Source: Musa acuminata AAA Group (lineage: Eukaryota; Streptophyta; Magnoliopsida; Zingiberales; Musaceae). From it: a stretch of DNA of 64,000 nucleotides. The notes under the pieces were generated by a model. It was not told the origin of the DNA. It saw only the letters and a program-made list of their open reading frames with translations, and ran no database searches. The translations under genes were made by a program, and so were the position numbers. Within the stretch, counting starts at the first letter, position 1, and each line of letters begins with the position of its first letter. The stretch lies in NCBI RefSeq assembly GCF_036884655.1, contig NC_088355.1:22484501-22548500 (forward strand), given 5' to 3'. Shown here in pieces: positions 45,181 to 55,124 of the stretch.

Positions 45181-45690
45181 CCTAGTATCAGAGCAGCATT
45201 CTGGGCGTCTCGCTGCCCTTCCACAGCCATCCAACAACCCTCCACTACTGTCAAAAGTAATTCCCACAATTGAATAAAAGATCGTCGCCAAATTCCACCA
45301 TCATCTCCACCACCGTGGATAATCCCATAAATTGCAACAAGTTCTGATTTCCTACCTTACTACTGCTGCAATTTAGTTATCCCTATCTGAAAATCCAAAA
45401 AAAAAAAAAATTATTCCTATATTGCTGCATAAACTTTTTGTCACAAAGTTTTCATCTCTACAACGAAAGATACATTACAGAATTTCAGCCGCATAGCACT
45501 GTTTGTTTGATCTTGATACTATATTTTCTGTCATTTAAACTAAGATATTACTATCAATTCCCGCCTTAAATCTCTCAAATTTTTGGTGGAGATTTCATCG
45601 AGAAACTACTGTTTCTTCGACGATAATTCTGCTCTTGCAAGACAACACAATTCTACAGCAAACTTTCACTAATTTCTATCAAACCTATAC

Positions 45691-46256
45691 ATGCCTTTAA
45701 CCCGTCAACAAAAGAGAGATCTTAACATCATAGATTTGGAGTCATATACTATGGCATCTAAGGAGGCAATCAATGCTAAATTTGAAGCCTTTGAGGCACG
45801 AATGGAGGATAAGATTCGGACTCTCCTTACCGAATTCAGTTTGGGCCGACCACCAAGCCCGAAGAAATCACATCAAGGAGAGAGCTCTAACCAATCACAT
45901 CATGCCCAAAGAGATGACTTCCAAGAGAGGGGAGGCTCTATGACCGACCCCAACTATTCGCGCATGAGAGTGGACTTCCCTAGATGGGAAGAAGGAGACC
46001 CAATTGGTTGGATCTCGCGTGCGGAGCGATATTTTTGGTACCATAAAACTGTGGATGCATCCATGGTGGAAATTGCAGCTATACATCTTGAAGGGGATGC
46101 CATACAATGGTTTGACTGGTTTGAACACACTTATGAAGTCTTTTCATGGCGACAATTCAAAGAAGGACTACTGATCCGCTTCGGACCAACTTATTACGAG
46201 AACATTGATGGACAACTAGCAAAGATCCGACAAACCTCCACCATTCAAGAGTACTA
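45691..46256 (+). CDS. Gyp-3 gag, partial (truncated by insertion)
   Basis: ATG 45691; about 189 codons belong to gag before the sequence changes to Cop-4 and Gyp-4 LTR (the frame formally ends at 46290 in foreign sequence). Motifs: MPLTRQQKRDLNIIDLESY at the start, an N-terminal region predicted helical, then the retrotransposon gag core VDFPRWEEGDPIGWISRAER (45970-46030), GDAIQWFDWFEHTY and SWRQFKEGLLIRFGP (46140-46190). This is the intact version of what is broken in Gyp-2. The C-terminal half, zinc knuckle and protease are missing because of the insertion. Confidence 0.85.
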
Positions 46257-46273
46257 TGTTAGGATCAAGAGCA
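46257..46273 (-). mobile_element. Cop-4: 17-bp terminus of a copia LTR
   Basis: TGTTAGGATCAAGAGCA is identical to the end of the Cop-1 LTR (29324-29340). It lies between Gyp-3 gag and the start of Gyp-4. It is best read as the outer end of a copia element inserted into Gyp-3 and then cut by Gyp-4; the bulk would be right of the window. Confidence 0.7.
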
Positions 46274-46709
46274 TGTTAGAACCCTTGTAGATTCTAAACT
46301 TGGGGTTGATCTCATTAGGGGATCGGCCTCCTTGGAACTCTATAGGGGTTCCTCCCTCCAAGTTGCTGCTCAAATGCTGTAGAAAATATTCATCTATTGC
46401 CTATGAAAAGAGGTGGAATACATGACTATTTATAGGGCTTCTAAACCCTAACTCCTAATAGGACTCTTACTTAAGACTCCTACTTCTAACCAACTCCTAA
46501 TAGGACTCCAAATCAAGACTCCTACTTCTAACCAACTCCTAATAGGACTCCTACTCAAGACTCCTATTCCTTTACAACTCCTTATTCTTCTCTAAGAAAT
46601 AACCTCCTAACCCTAGCCAGCCACTTCACCTCTTTAATAGGGGTCGGCTTAGGTAGATTTTACATAAATGTCCCTCTCAATTAGGACTCTCCTAGCTAGA
46701 GTCCTAACA
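46274..46709 (-). repeat. Gyp-4 3' LTR (436 bp)
   Basis: Minus strand TGTTAGGACTCTAGC at 46709 to GGGTTCTAACA at 46274. It contains three copies of a ~48-bp repeat with CCAACTCCTAATAGGACTC (46445-46570). A TATAAATA-type box is on the minus strand near 46430. Confidence 0.9.
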
Positions 46710-48079
46710 AATCCGCCCTCTTCAAATCAGCCTTATCCTCGAGGCTGACGATTCATGAATTTTGGGAATTTGATCTTCAAGTCATCATAGTTCTCCCAAG
46801 TGGCATCTTCTATTAGTAGGTTTGCTCACTGTATTAGCAATTCTGTAGTGGATCGTCGTCGTCGAGTCACAATCCGTCGATCAATAATGGCACTTGGCTG
46901 AGTCTAAAGTTCTCCTTGGGTAGTCATATTTGGTGGGCTGCTTTGAGCTGTCTCCAAGCACCTATTTACAACTTCCGTCTGACCGTTGGTTTGTGGGTGA
47001 TATGCCATACTCCTTTTCAATTTAGTACCCTGGATATATAATAACTTTGTCTAAAATCTGCTCGTGAAGATGCAAGTAGAATTTATCATAAGCACAATGC
47101 GTCCCTTAGTGTGTAATTCTTTTGAGTTCCAATTGTAATGAGCCATGGGGCTTGGTGCTTCCTCCAATTTTTTTATAATTTTACTAGTCTCTAAATCTTC
47201 CGGCCATTCCATCTTAATATCCTCAAGGAAGTCGCTAATCGGAAGTGAAACGGCCGAAACTTCAACTTGCTCGGGCAGCTGCGAAAGCACATCTGCAAAA
47301 ACATTCTCTTTCCCCTTTTTGTAAGTTATTTCATAATCAAATCCAAGAAATTTTGTTACCCATTTTTGCTGCTCAGGGGATGTTATCTTTCGCTCCAAAA
47401 AGTACTTGAGGGTTTTATGGTCGGTTTTAATTTGAAATCTATGACTAATCAAGTAGGGTCTCCACTTCATTACTGTGCGCACAATGGCGAGCATCTCCTT
47501 ATCATATGTTAACTTATTTTGATGGGAGGGAGATAATGCCTTGCTAGTGTATGTGAGTGGTCGACCATCTTGCATGAGAATGGCTCCAATTCTGACTCCA
47601 AATGCGTCGGCCTCAATAATGAAGGGTCGACTGAAATCTGGTAGTGTTAGCACCAGCGTCGTTGTCATGGCTGCCTTAAGTTTGTCGAAGGCAGCGGAGG
47701 CTCTGTCCGACCATTGGAAGACATCTTTTTTCAGCAAGGAAGTAAGTGGTGCACTGATCTCTCTATAGTTTTTCACGAACTTGTAGTGGTAGCATGTTAA
47801 ACCCAGAAAGCCATGTAGCAATTTTATGTTCCTCGGGGTCGGCCAGTTTTGCATTGCTCCAATTTTGAAGGGGTCTACTGCCACACCTTCCTCTGATATG
47901 ATATGCCCAAGATATTCCACCTTCTTTTGAAAAAAACAAAAATTCATAGTGGTTGTTGTGTGTTCAAAAGGTGGTTTTCGGTATGTCTTCTTCGCATGCT
48001 CGTATTTGATGATACCCGGATCGAAGGTCTAGCTTTGTGAAGATTTGTGCTCCCTTTCATCTAGCAATTCATCTACTAC
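46710..48079 (-). pseudogene. Gyp-4 pol remnant: deleted RT, RNase H, chromodomain
   Basis: From right: DELLDE and SGYHQ-equivalent RT text (48070-47960), then the same jump as in Gyp-2 into KKVEYLGHIISEEGVAV (47930-47880). Next comes a long open frame (47947-47051) covering the RT thumb/connection and RNase H (IIEADAFG, DKEML, TDHKTLKYFLERK) and the spacer up to CIFTSRF. The integrase then resumes at [16 protein letters not shown] (47010-46960) and jumps to the chromodomain-like tail (46900-46750). RNase H looks largely intact. RT catalytic motif, integrase HHCC and the first two acidic residues are absent. Confidence 0.88.
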
Positions 48080-50795
48080 TGTAACATACCTCATTTTTTA
48101 AAATTTAGTAAAAGGTTTGTTTGTAAAAAATAAGGATTACTTAATAATTATTTTATATTAAATGATTAAATATTTATGGCTCGGGACCTAAGAGTAAATA
48201 TTAGAAGTTTGATATAATTTATTTAAGATCTAGATTTAAGTTAAAAAAAAAAAAAATTTAGTGGACATGTGTCATTAGCTAACCTAATGGTGCCACCTAA
48301 GTTTGCTCTAAGGATGACATCAAGCACTTTTCATGCATGCTTGCCACCATGAAACTTTGCAACTGTTGTGTTAACCAAAAGTAATTAAATAAGAGATTAA
48401 AGGAGAAACTAAATGTAACATTCAGATGCTGCATCCAACGTGAGTTGAAGAAGAGAAGAGAAGGGAAGAAGAAGAAGAGGAATTGAAGAAGAAGATTTGA
48501 TTGAGATTTTGCATCAACTCCCCCCATTTGGGAATCAAATTTGCTTAAGGCAAGTGTTATAACCTCTTCCTACAGAATTCCTAATCTCTGTTTTCCTTTT
48601 AATTCTTCATAATGCAAAAGATTTTAGCTTAGTACCAAACCGTTCTTTCCTTTTGATACAAAGTCATGAATCTGAAATTTTTCGGTAACCTGACTTCTAT
48701 AAATTGTTTTGGATCTAACTTTTAGCACTAAACTCTGATTTAGGCAAACCTATTCCATTTAAAAGTACACTCAAATATCTTTATTTTGACACTAAGATTG
48801 AATGATTTGGAGTTTAAATGACTACTAAACTTCTGTTTCAATTAACCCTACAGATTCTGCAAAATAGGGACTGAAATTTCTGACCTTCTGTTACTAAATT
48901 GCTCATAACTCTCTAGAAAAAATTCTGAATTATACAAAGCTTAGTTCTTTGGAAACTAGATTCGCATAACGTTCTTTTGACACCTAGTTGGAAATTTTGA
49001 GGTATGGTTGCCTTCTGAAACTTCTGTTTAAATCGATTCTATCAAGTCTGCAAAACAGGGATGATCAATTCTGACCTTTCTTTACTCTATATGTTGTAAC
49101 TTCCTGTTAAGAAGTCAAAAAATTATAAATATGAGTTCATCTGAAAATAGATTGAAACAGCTTTCCAATGACACCTATTTTTAGTGATTTTGAGCATGCT
49201 TGGTCACTCAAACAATTCAGAAAATGTACCATTCAAATTCTGTCATAATTGAAAACTTTGTTGGGTTTTGCCTATTCAATTTTCATCCTATTGGAAATAT
49301 GATTTTTGTTAAATTCTTCTTCAACTGAGCTTTATATTAGTCCTTTGAAGTTCTTGTATTGTTCATCCGGAAATTATTTTATATCTAAAATTTATTATGT
49401 AATGCTTTGTTTGCATTTCCTTGTTTGATAAAGGCACATGCATATCTTCGTTGTTCCGCATGTGCTTCTGATATGTGTCAATGTTATGGTTCATACTACC
49501 CTTTTTGTACTCTGGTGTCTTGTGGGATATTGTGAACCTTTGCCAGAAATAGTAAAGGGAGTTATGCTTAGAGCCCGCGATTGCTCTGCCGGCCCCATTG
49601 ACTTCACTTAGACGTGGGTGGATGGAGCTCCCAAACGTAGGAGACTTATGCTTGGTGGTCATCCTGAAATGGATGGACCATATTATGTTATGATCCCACT
49701 TCACCTTCTATCTATTTGATATAAAATTCAGAGCTGAGCTAGCACTGGGCAGGGTGAGAGGGCTCGAGTAAGAAAGGGCTAACCGTGGATGGAGTCGAGA
49801 ACTCATCACGGCGTCGAGCCACCACTGAGTTAATCCTCACAAGCACTAGGCTAGAGTACGACGTTTGAGCTTCTATTTCATATTTGTTTTTTGATATGTT
49901 CTGAAATGCTTCATACGCTTCCGAAATATTTCCATATGCCATTGATACGTTCTGAAGCATTTCATTCACCATTGATATGTTCCGAACTGTTTCATATGCC
50001 ATAGATATCCAAAATGCTCCTTACGTCTTTGTTATGCCTTGAAATTATCATATGTAATCGATATGCTCCTTATGCTAATGATATGCTCCAATTTCCTTTC
50101 TCCTATTGTTATGTCTAATGCCTGTTTTTGAACGAGGTAAACCTTTGTGATTTTATATCCAATAAGATGACTTCAAATGAACACTTGTATTTCTGCTTTT
50201 GTTATCTTGATACTAAGCCTGCTTGAACTTCTCCTATCGCCATGGATATGTTAGTCGCTTGCTGAGCTCTTTATGGTCACCCCATTGCTATATAAATTTT
50301 TCACGGTAGCTTGTTATGCACTGAAAAGCTAGAATTGGGTTGACGCAGTGGAAAGCTAGAAGGTTTTGGGGCAAATCTTTCGTAATTAATAAGTTGATAT
50401 TGTAAAACTTCTTTTGTGTGTATCAACGACAAATCTAGATTGATGTATCTTGTAAATATTTGGAAAGTACCTCTTGCGTTGGGATTTTGGGAATGTTAAA
50501 GTTTAAACTGTGTAATGATATAAACATGTAATACATGTTGGTTTGGTGATTGTATAGATTGCTACGCTTATGGATTTATGATGTGGTTATGATTTAGTTG
50601 ATTTGGCTTTGGATTTTATGAATCATTAAGTGATATTATAGTATTATTATAAACTACATAGGTTTTATGAATTGGAAAATTATAGATATGAATTACCTGA
50701 ATGTTTTCTCAGTATCCTCAAATGTGTGAACGGATCCTGGAATGAATTTTTGTTGAATTATAATACAAAAAAAAAAAATTCAGCGGGGCGTGATA
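48080..50795 (+). repeat. Gyp-5 5' LTR (2716 bp)
   Basis: TGTAACATACC to GGGGCGTGATA; the end reads TA where the 3' LTR has CA. It contains a purine-rich GAA/GAAG tract (48445-48500), the single form of the 35-bp unit found in Gyp-1 (49535-49570), and ATGCCATAGATAT-type words (49890-50100). Short open frames are not convincing. Confidence 0.92.
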
Positions 50796-50799
50796 GATA

Positions 50800-50811
50800 T
50801 GGTATCAGAGC
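50800..50811 (+). other. Gyp-5 primer-binding site (tRNA-iMet type)
   Basis: TGGTATCAGAGC four bases after the LTR end, the same spacing as in Gyp-1. Confidence 0.9.
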
Positions 50812-50923
50812 GTGGTTTGAGGATCACTAAAATATTTGATATGTTGACGTGCAAAATATATTGAGGTCTGGTGAACTATAGTGATTGGTGAAAATTTTCT
50901 TTGATGCATTTTAGGAATCTAGG

Positions 50924-51596
50924 ATGACGAGGACATTTAGTCCTCCTACTTCATATACTTTTGATTAATTAAGTGCGATAAAAGAGTTGATTGGGGATAT
51001 TAAATCATAGTGGCTCAGTAGAAGCATGGTGAACCTAATACATTTGTAGCAAAAATAAAATAGATGATGCGATTGGAGAAAATATTTGATGTAAGAAATT
51101 GTTCTGATGATCAAAATAATTTTTAGAGATCAAAGATAAGAATAGCAAGGACAAGTTAAAAAAAAAAAATTAGAAATGAATCAGAATGTGATAATAAGAG
51201 GGTCAAGACATAATCGATTTGAAAAGGGAAGTCACCACAAAAGATTTATTGGACCTTTTGAGATTCTTGAGAGGGTTGGTTCTGTCACTTATAGGATTGT
51301 CTTGCCACCATCATTGTGTCATATCCATGATATATTTCATGTTTCAATGATTAGAAAGTATATACCTGATCCCTCTCATATCATTAAGTATGAGCCGATG
51401 GTGATTGATAAAAACTTGTTTTATGTGGAAAAGCCCACTTAGATTGTTGAGAAAAAAAAAAGAAAAGATCTTGCGGAATCGGGTTATCCCTCTAGTTAAA
51501 GTGATCTGGAGATATCATTCTGGAGAGGAAATGACTTGGGAGCTTGAGGAAGAAATGATGAAAGCTTGTCCTCATCTTTTCGTTTTCGTTGAATGA
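50924..51596 (+). pseudogene. Gyp-5 gag-start/integrase-end remnant
   Basis: ATG 50924 (MTRTFSPP) corresponds to the Gyp-1 gag start and is stopped after 14 codons. Gag text continues to about 51125 (MMRLEKIFDV, CSDDQ). After an A-rich joint (51158-51170) the frame from 51176 encodes the integrase C-terminal module (RFIGPFEILERVGSVTYRIV, HIHDIFHVSMIRKY). A frameshift at an A run (51450-51460) follows, then the chromodomain-like end (VIWRYHSGEEMTWELEEEM, to 51596). Everything between early gag and late integrase (about 3.6 kb compared with Gyp-1) is missing. Confidence 0.85.
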
Positions 51597-51630
51597 GGTA
51601 TGATAAATTTAGAGGACTAAATTTTTCTTT

Positions 51631-51643
51631 AAGGAGGGGAGAG
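51631..51643 (+). other. Gyp-5 polypurine tract
   Basis: AAGGAGGGGAGAG immediately before the 3' LTR start TGTAACATCC at 51644. Confidence 0.85.
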
Positions 51644-53704
51644 TGTAACATCCCCCATTTTTAAAAATTTAGTAAAATGTTTGTTTGTAAAAAATAAGGA
51701 TTACTTAATAATTATTTTATATTAAATGATTAAATATTTATGGCTAGGGACCTAAGAGTAAATATTAGAAGTTTGATATAATTTATTTAAGATCCAGATT
51801 TAAGTTAAAAAAAAAAAATTTAGTGGACATGTGTCATTAGCTAACCTAATGGTGTCACCTAAGTTTGCTCTAAGGATGACATCTAGCACTTTTCATGCAT
51901 GCTTGCCACCTTGAAACTTTGCAACTCTTGTGTTAACCAAAAGTAATTAAATAAGAGATTAAAGGAGAAACTAAATGTAACATTCAGATGGTGCATCCAA
52001 CGTGAGTTTAAGAACAGAAGAGAAGGGAAGAAGAAGAAGAAGAGGAATTGAAGAAGAAGATTTGATTGAGGTTTTGCATCAACTCCCCCCATTTGGGAAT
52101 CAAATTTGCTTAAGGCAAGTGTTCTAACCTCTTCCTACAGAATTCCTAATCTCTGTTTTCCTTTTAATTCTTCATAATGCAAAAGATTTCAGCTTAGTAC
52201 CAAACCGTTCTTTCCATTTGATACAAAGCCATGAATCTGAAATTTTTCGGTAATCTGACTTATATATATTGTTTTGGATCTAACTTTTATCACTAAACTC
52301 TTATATAGGCAAAACCTATTCCATTTAAAAGTAGACTCAAATATCTTTATTTTGACACTAAGATTGAATGATTTGGAGTTTAAATGCCTACTAAACTTCT
52401 GTTTCAATTAACCCTACAGATTTTGCAAAATAGGGACTGAAATTTCTGAACTTCTGTTACTAAATTGCCCATAACTCTCTAGAGAAAATTCTGAATTATA
52501 CAAAGCTTAGTTTTTTGGAAACTAGATTCGCATAACTTTCTTTTGACACCTAGTTGGAAATTTTGAAGTATGTTTCCCTTCTGAAACATCTGTTTAAATC
52601 GATTCTATCAAGTCTGCAAAACAGGGATGATCAATTCTGGCCTTCCTTTACTCTATTTGTTGTAACTTCCTATTAAGAACTCAAAAAATTATAAATATGA
52701 GTTCATCTGAAAATAGATTGAAACAGCTTTCCAATAACACCATTTTTAGTAATTTGGAGCGTGCTTGGTCACTCAAACAATTCAGAAAATGTACCAATCA
52801 AATTCTATCATAATTGAAAACTTTGTTGGGTTTTGCCTATTCAATTTTCAACCTATTAGAAATATGATTTTTATTAAATTCTTCTTCAATTGAGCCTTAT
52901 ATTAGTCCTTTGAAGTTCTTGTATTGTTCATCCTGAAATTATTTTATATCTGAAATTTATTATGTAATGCTTTGTTTGCATTTCCTTGTTTGATAAAGGC
53001 ACATGCATATCTTCGTTGTTCCGCATGTGCTTCTGATATGTGTCAATGTTATGGTTCATACTACCCTTTTTGTACTCTGGTGTCTTGTGGGATATTGTGA
53101 ACCTTTGCCAGAAATGGTAAAGGGAGTTATGCTTAGAGCCCGCGATTGCTCTACCGGCCCCATTGACTTCACTCAGACGTGGGTGGATGGTGTTGAATCT
53201 CGGATTTTGATGATGAAGTCAATTGTCATTTGTTATCTAATCTATGTGTTGAGATAAGTGTGCAGGCTTAACTATGATGAGAGTAAGACAAGCAGCAGGT
53301 GTTGCGCCGGAGTCAAGATCATGATCACGTTGGGAGTTCGAGAGTTCGACGGAAGTTCGGACGGTCGTCGGAGGTTCAGCGAGAACAGATCCGAGAAGTC
53401 CAGAAGCTTGGCAAGCGAAGCTCGTCGGAACTCGCCAAGTGGATCGTCGCAAAGTCCAGGAGTATGCCGGATGTCCGCAGAAGGATCACTGAGGGTTTAT
53501 CGGATGATCGACGGAAGTTCGCCGGAAACTCGCCGGAAGAAGCGATTGATGCATCGGAGCATAGCTGCAGAAGTTGTCTTAGAGTTAATCATAGTTAGCA
53601 CGATGATTAAGCTTGAAAATGGGAGGTGATCCCATTAGCTTAATCTTGGGGCAATTGGGCCCCTGAAAAGATTTAAATTGGGCCGAATGGAGCGAACCAT
53701 TCGG

Positions 53705-54065
53705 ACCCTGATTGCACCAGGCGGTGCAACCGCCTAGGCCAGGAGGTGCAACCGCCAGGGCTGCGAGACTGGGCGGTGCAACCGCCCCAGCCAGGCGATG
53801 CAACCGCCCAGAGCTCAGTCTTCGAGCTAGACTGGGCGGTGGAACCGCCCTGACAGAGAGGTAGCACCGCTTGAGCTCGGTCTTCGAGCTCTGGCAGAGC
53901 GGTGCAACCGCCTCAGTCAAGAGGTGGCACCGCCGGGGGCTCTGTCTTCGAGCTAGACTCAGGCGGTGCAACCGCCTCTGACAGAGAGGTGCAACCGCCT
54001 GGGCTCAGTCTCCGAGCTCTGCCAGGCGGTGCAACCTCTCCAGTCAAGAGGTGTAACCGCCTGAT
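53705..54065. repeat. Dyad-rich array upstream of the Cop-5 TATA box
   Basis: At least eight inverted-repeat units of the form GGCGGTGCAACCGCC (perfect at 53720-53734 and 53772-53786) or close variants (GGCGATGCAACCGCC, GGCGGTGGAACCGCC). They are interleaved with CAGTCTTCGAGCTAGACTG-like and GAGCTCGGTCTTCGAGCTC-like palindromes. The 3' LTR copy is 60825-61240 with one extra 62-bp unit. Confidence 0.88.
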
Positions 54066-54130
54066 CCCGGAATTCTGGGATTTGATCGATTTGATCGTTT
54101 TGAGCTCCAAATTTGAACTGGGATGGGGCC

Positions 54131-54138
54131 TATAAATA
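54131..54138 (+). promoter_or_regulatory. Cop-5 5' LTR TATA box
   Basis: TATAAATA in the context GGGGCC-TATAAATA-CCCCACCC, about 70 bp downstream of the dyad array. The 3' LTR copy is 61304-61311. Transcription would start some 30 bp downstream, placing the 18-bp array in the RNA. Confidence 0.7.
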
Positions 54139-54655
54139 CCCCACCCATTCAGCACTGAAAGGATACAGATCCACACCGAATTCTTGATCTTTTCAGTGAT
54201 TCTAAGAGCTCAAATTTGTGTAAAGTCCTAAAGTTCTCCTCCTTCTGTTCTTCAAGTCTTGAGTTGTAAAGAGAGGAGAGAAAGGATCTGTAAAGGTTGT
54301 CTCCTGAGCCTGTCAAAAGGAGAGAAACTGTAAAAGGGCAGTTAGCCTTCGCCCATTGAAGGAAGGCAGCTAGTTGACGTCGGTGACCTCATCGGAGGAG
54401 GAAGCCAAAAGTGGAGTAGGTCAAGACTGACCGAACCACTCTAAATCTCTGGTTTGCTTTTACCTTGAGCACTTTATCATTACTGCAAACCTCCTACATT
54501 TCTACTGCCCTCTGCGCCTTTACGAACGAGTTTCTAAGCTCTGATCTTTCAGAATCTACATTCAAACGTAAATCGTGTTTTCGTACGATCTTCACACTGC
54601 AGTTTACGCTTACATTCGGATTCCATTTATAACTGCAAATTGCTTTCTATGTAAA

Positions 54656-54950
54656 ACGCTTTTCAAGGTTCAAAACTACTTTTAGACGCAAAACTACATT
54701 TAGACGTAAAATTACGTTTAGACGTAAAACTGCGTTTAGACGCAAAACTGCGTTTAGAGGTAAAACTGCGTTTAGACGTAAAACTGCGTTTATACGTAAA
54801 ACTGCGTTTAGACGCAAAACTGCGTTTAGACGTAAAACTGCGTTTAGACGTAAAACTACGTTTAGACGTAAAACTGCGTTTGGACGCAAACTGTGTTTAG
54901 ACGCAAACTGCGCTTAGACGCAAAACTGCGCTTAGACGCAAACTGCACTG
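54656..54950. repeat. 18-bp inverted-repeat array in Cop-5 5' LTR
   Basis: About 16 units of TTTAGACGTAAAACTGCG (T/C at the ninth base). Adjacent units form the small hairpin ACGCA-AAAC-TGCGT. The 3' LTR (61850-62085) has two fewer units. Open frames with repeating RLNAVL words are array artefacts. Confidence 0.88.
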
Positions 54951-55076
54951 TGATTCTGCTTTTATATCGAAATCGTTTTTTATCGGACGAACGCAGCTTT
55001 CGTTTTTAAAATCGCTGTAAGATTTCCGCTGCACTAATTCACCCCCCCCCCTCTTAGTGCTCTCGATCCTAACAAT

Positions 55077-55088
55077 TGGTATCAGAGC
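55077..55088 (+). other. Cop-5 primer-binding site (tRNA-iMet type)
   Basis: TGGTATCAGAGC two bases after the 5' LTR end. Confidence 0.92.
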
Positions 55089-55124
55089 AAGGTTAACTCT
55101 CTAAAGGATTAAAACCCAAGAGAG

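Larger units (their letters stand above)
44787..46256 (+). mobile_element. Gyp-3: 5' part of a Gyp-2-like element
   Basis: 5' LTR 44787-45180, PBS 45183-45195, short leader and open gag to 46256, where a copia LTR terminus (Cop-4) interrupts. The gag is about 90% like Gyp-2 by eye but has no stops. The remaining part of this element would lie beyond position 64000, so I cannot say whether it shares the RT and integrase deletions. Confidence 0.88.
53191..55074 (+). repeat. Cop-5 5' LTR (1884 bp)
   Basis: TGTTGAATCTCGG to CCTAACA. Parts: TTCGCCGGAA-rich zone (53330-53560), dyad array (53705-54065), TATA (54131-54138), shared transcribed region with a G/A-rich AAGGAGAG stretch, 18-bp array (54656-54950), and a C10 tract (55042-55051). 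Confidence 0.94.

Noticed and set aside
54647..54889. Open frame with repeating RLNAVL words (also 61820-62026)
   Set aside because: Direct translation of the 18-bp LTR array; no start context or independent support.
54656..54950. Regular repeats resembling a CRISPR array
   Set aside because: Units are adjacent, with no unique spacers, and lie in an LTR of a plant retrotransposon.
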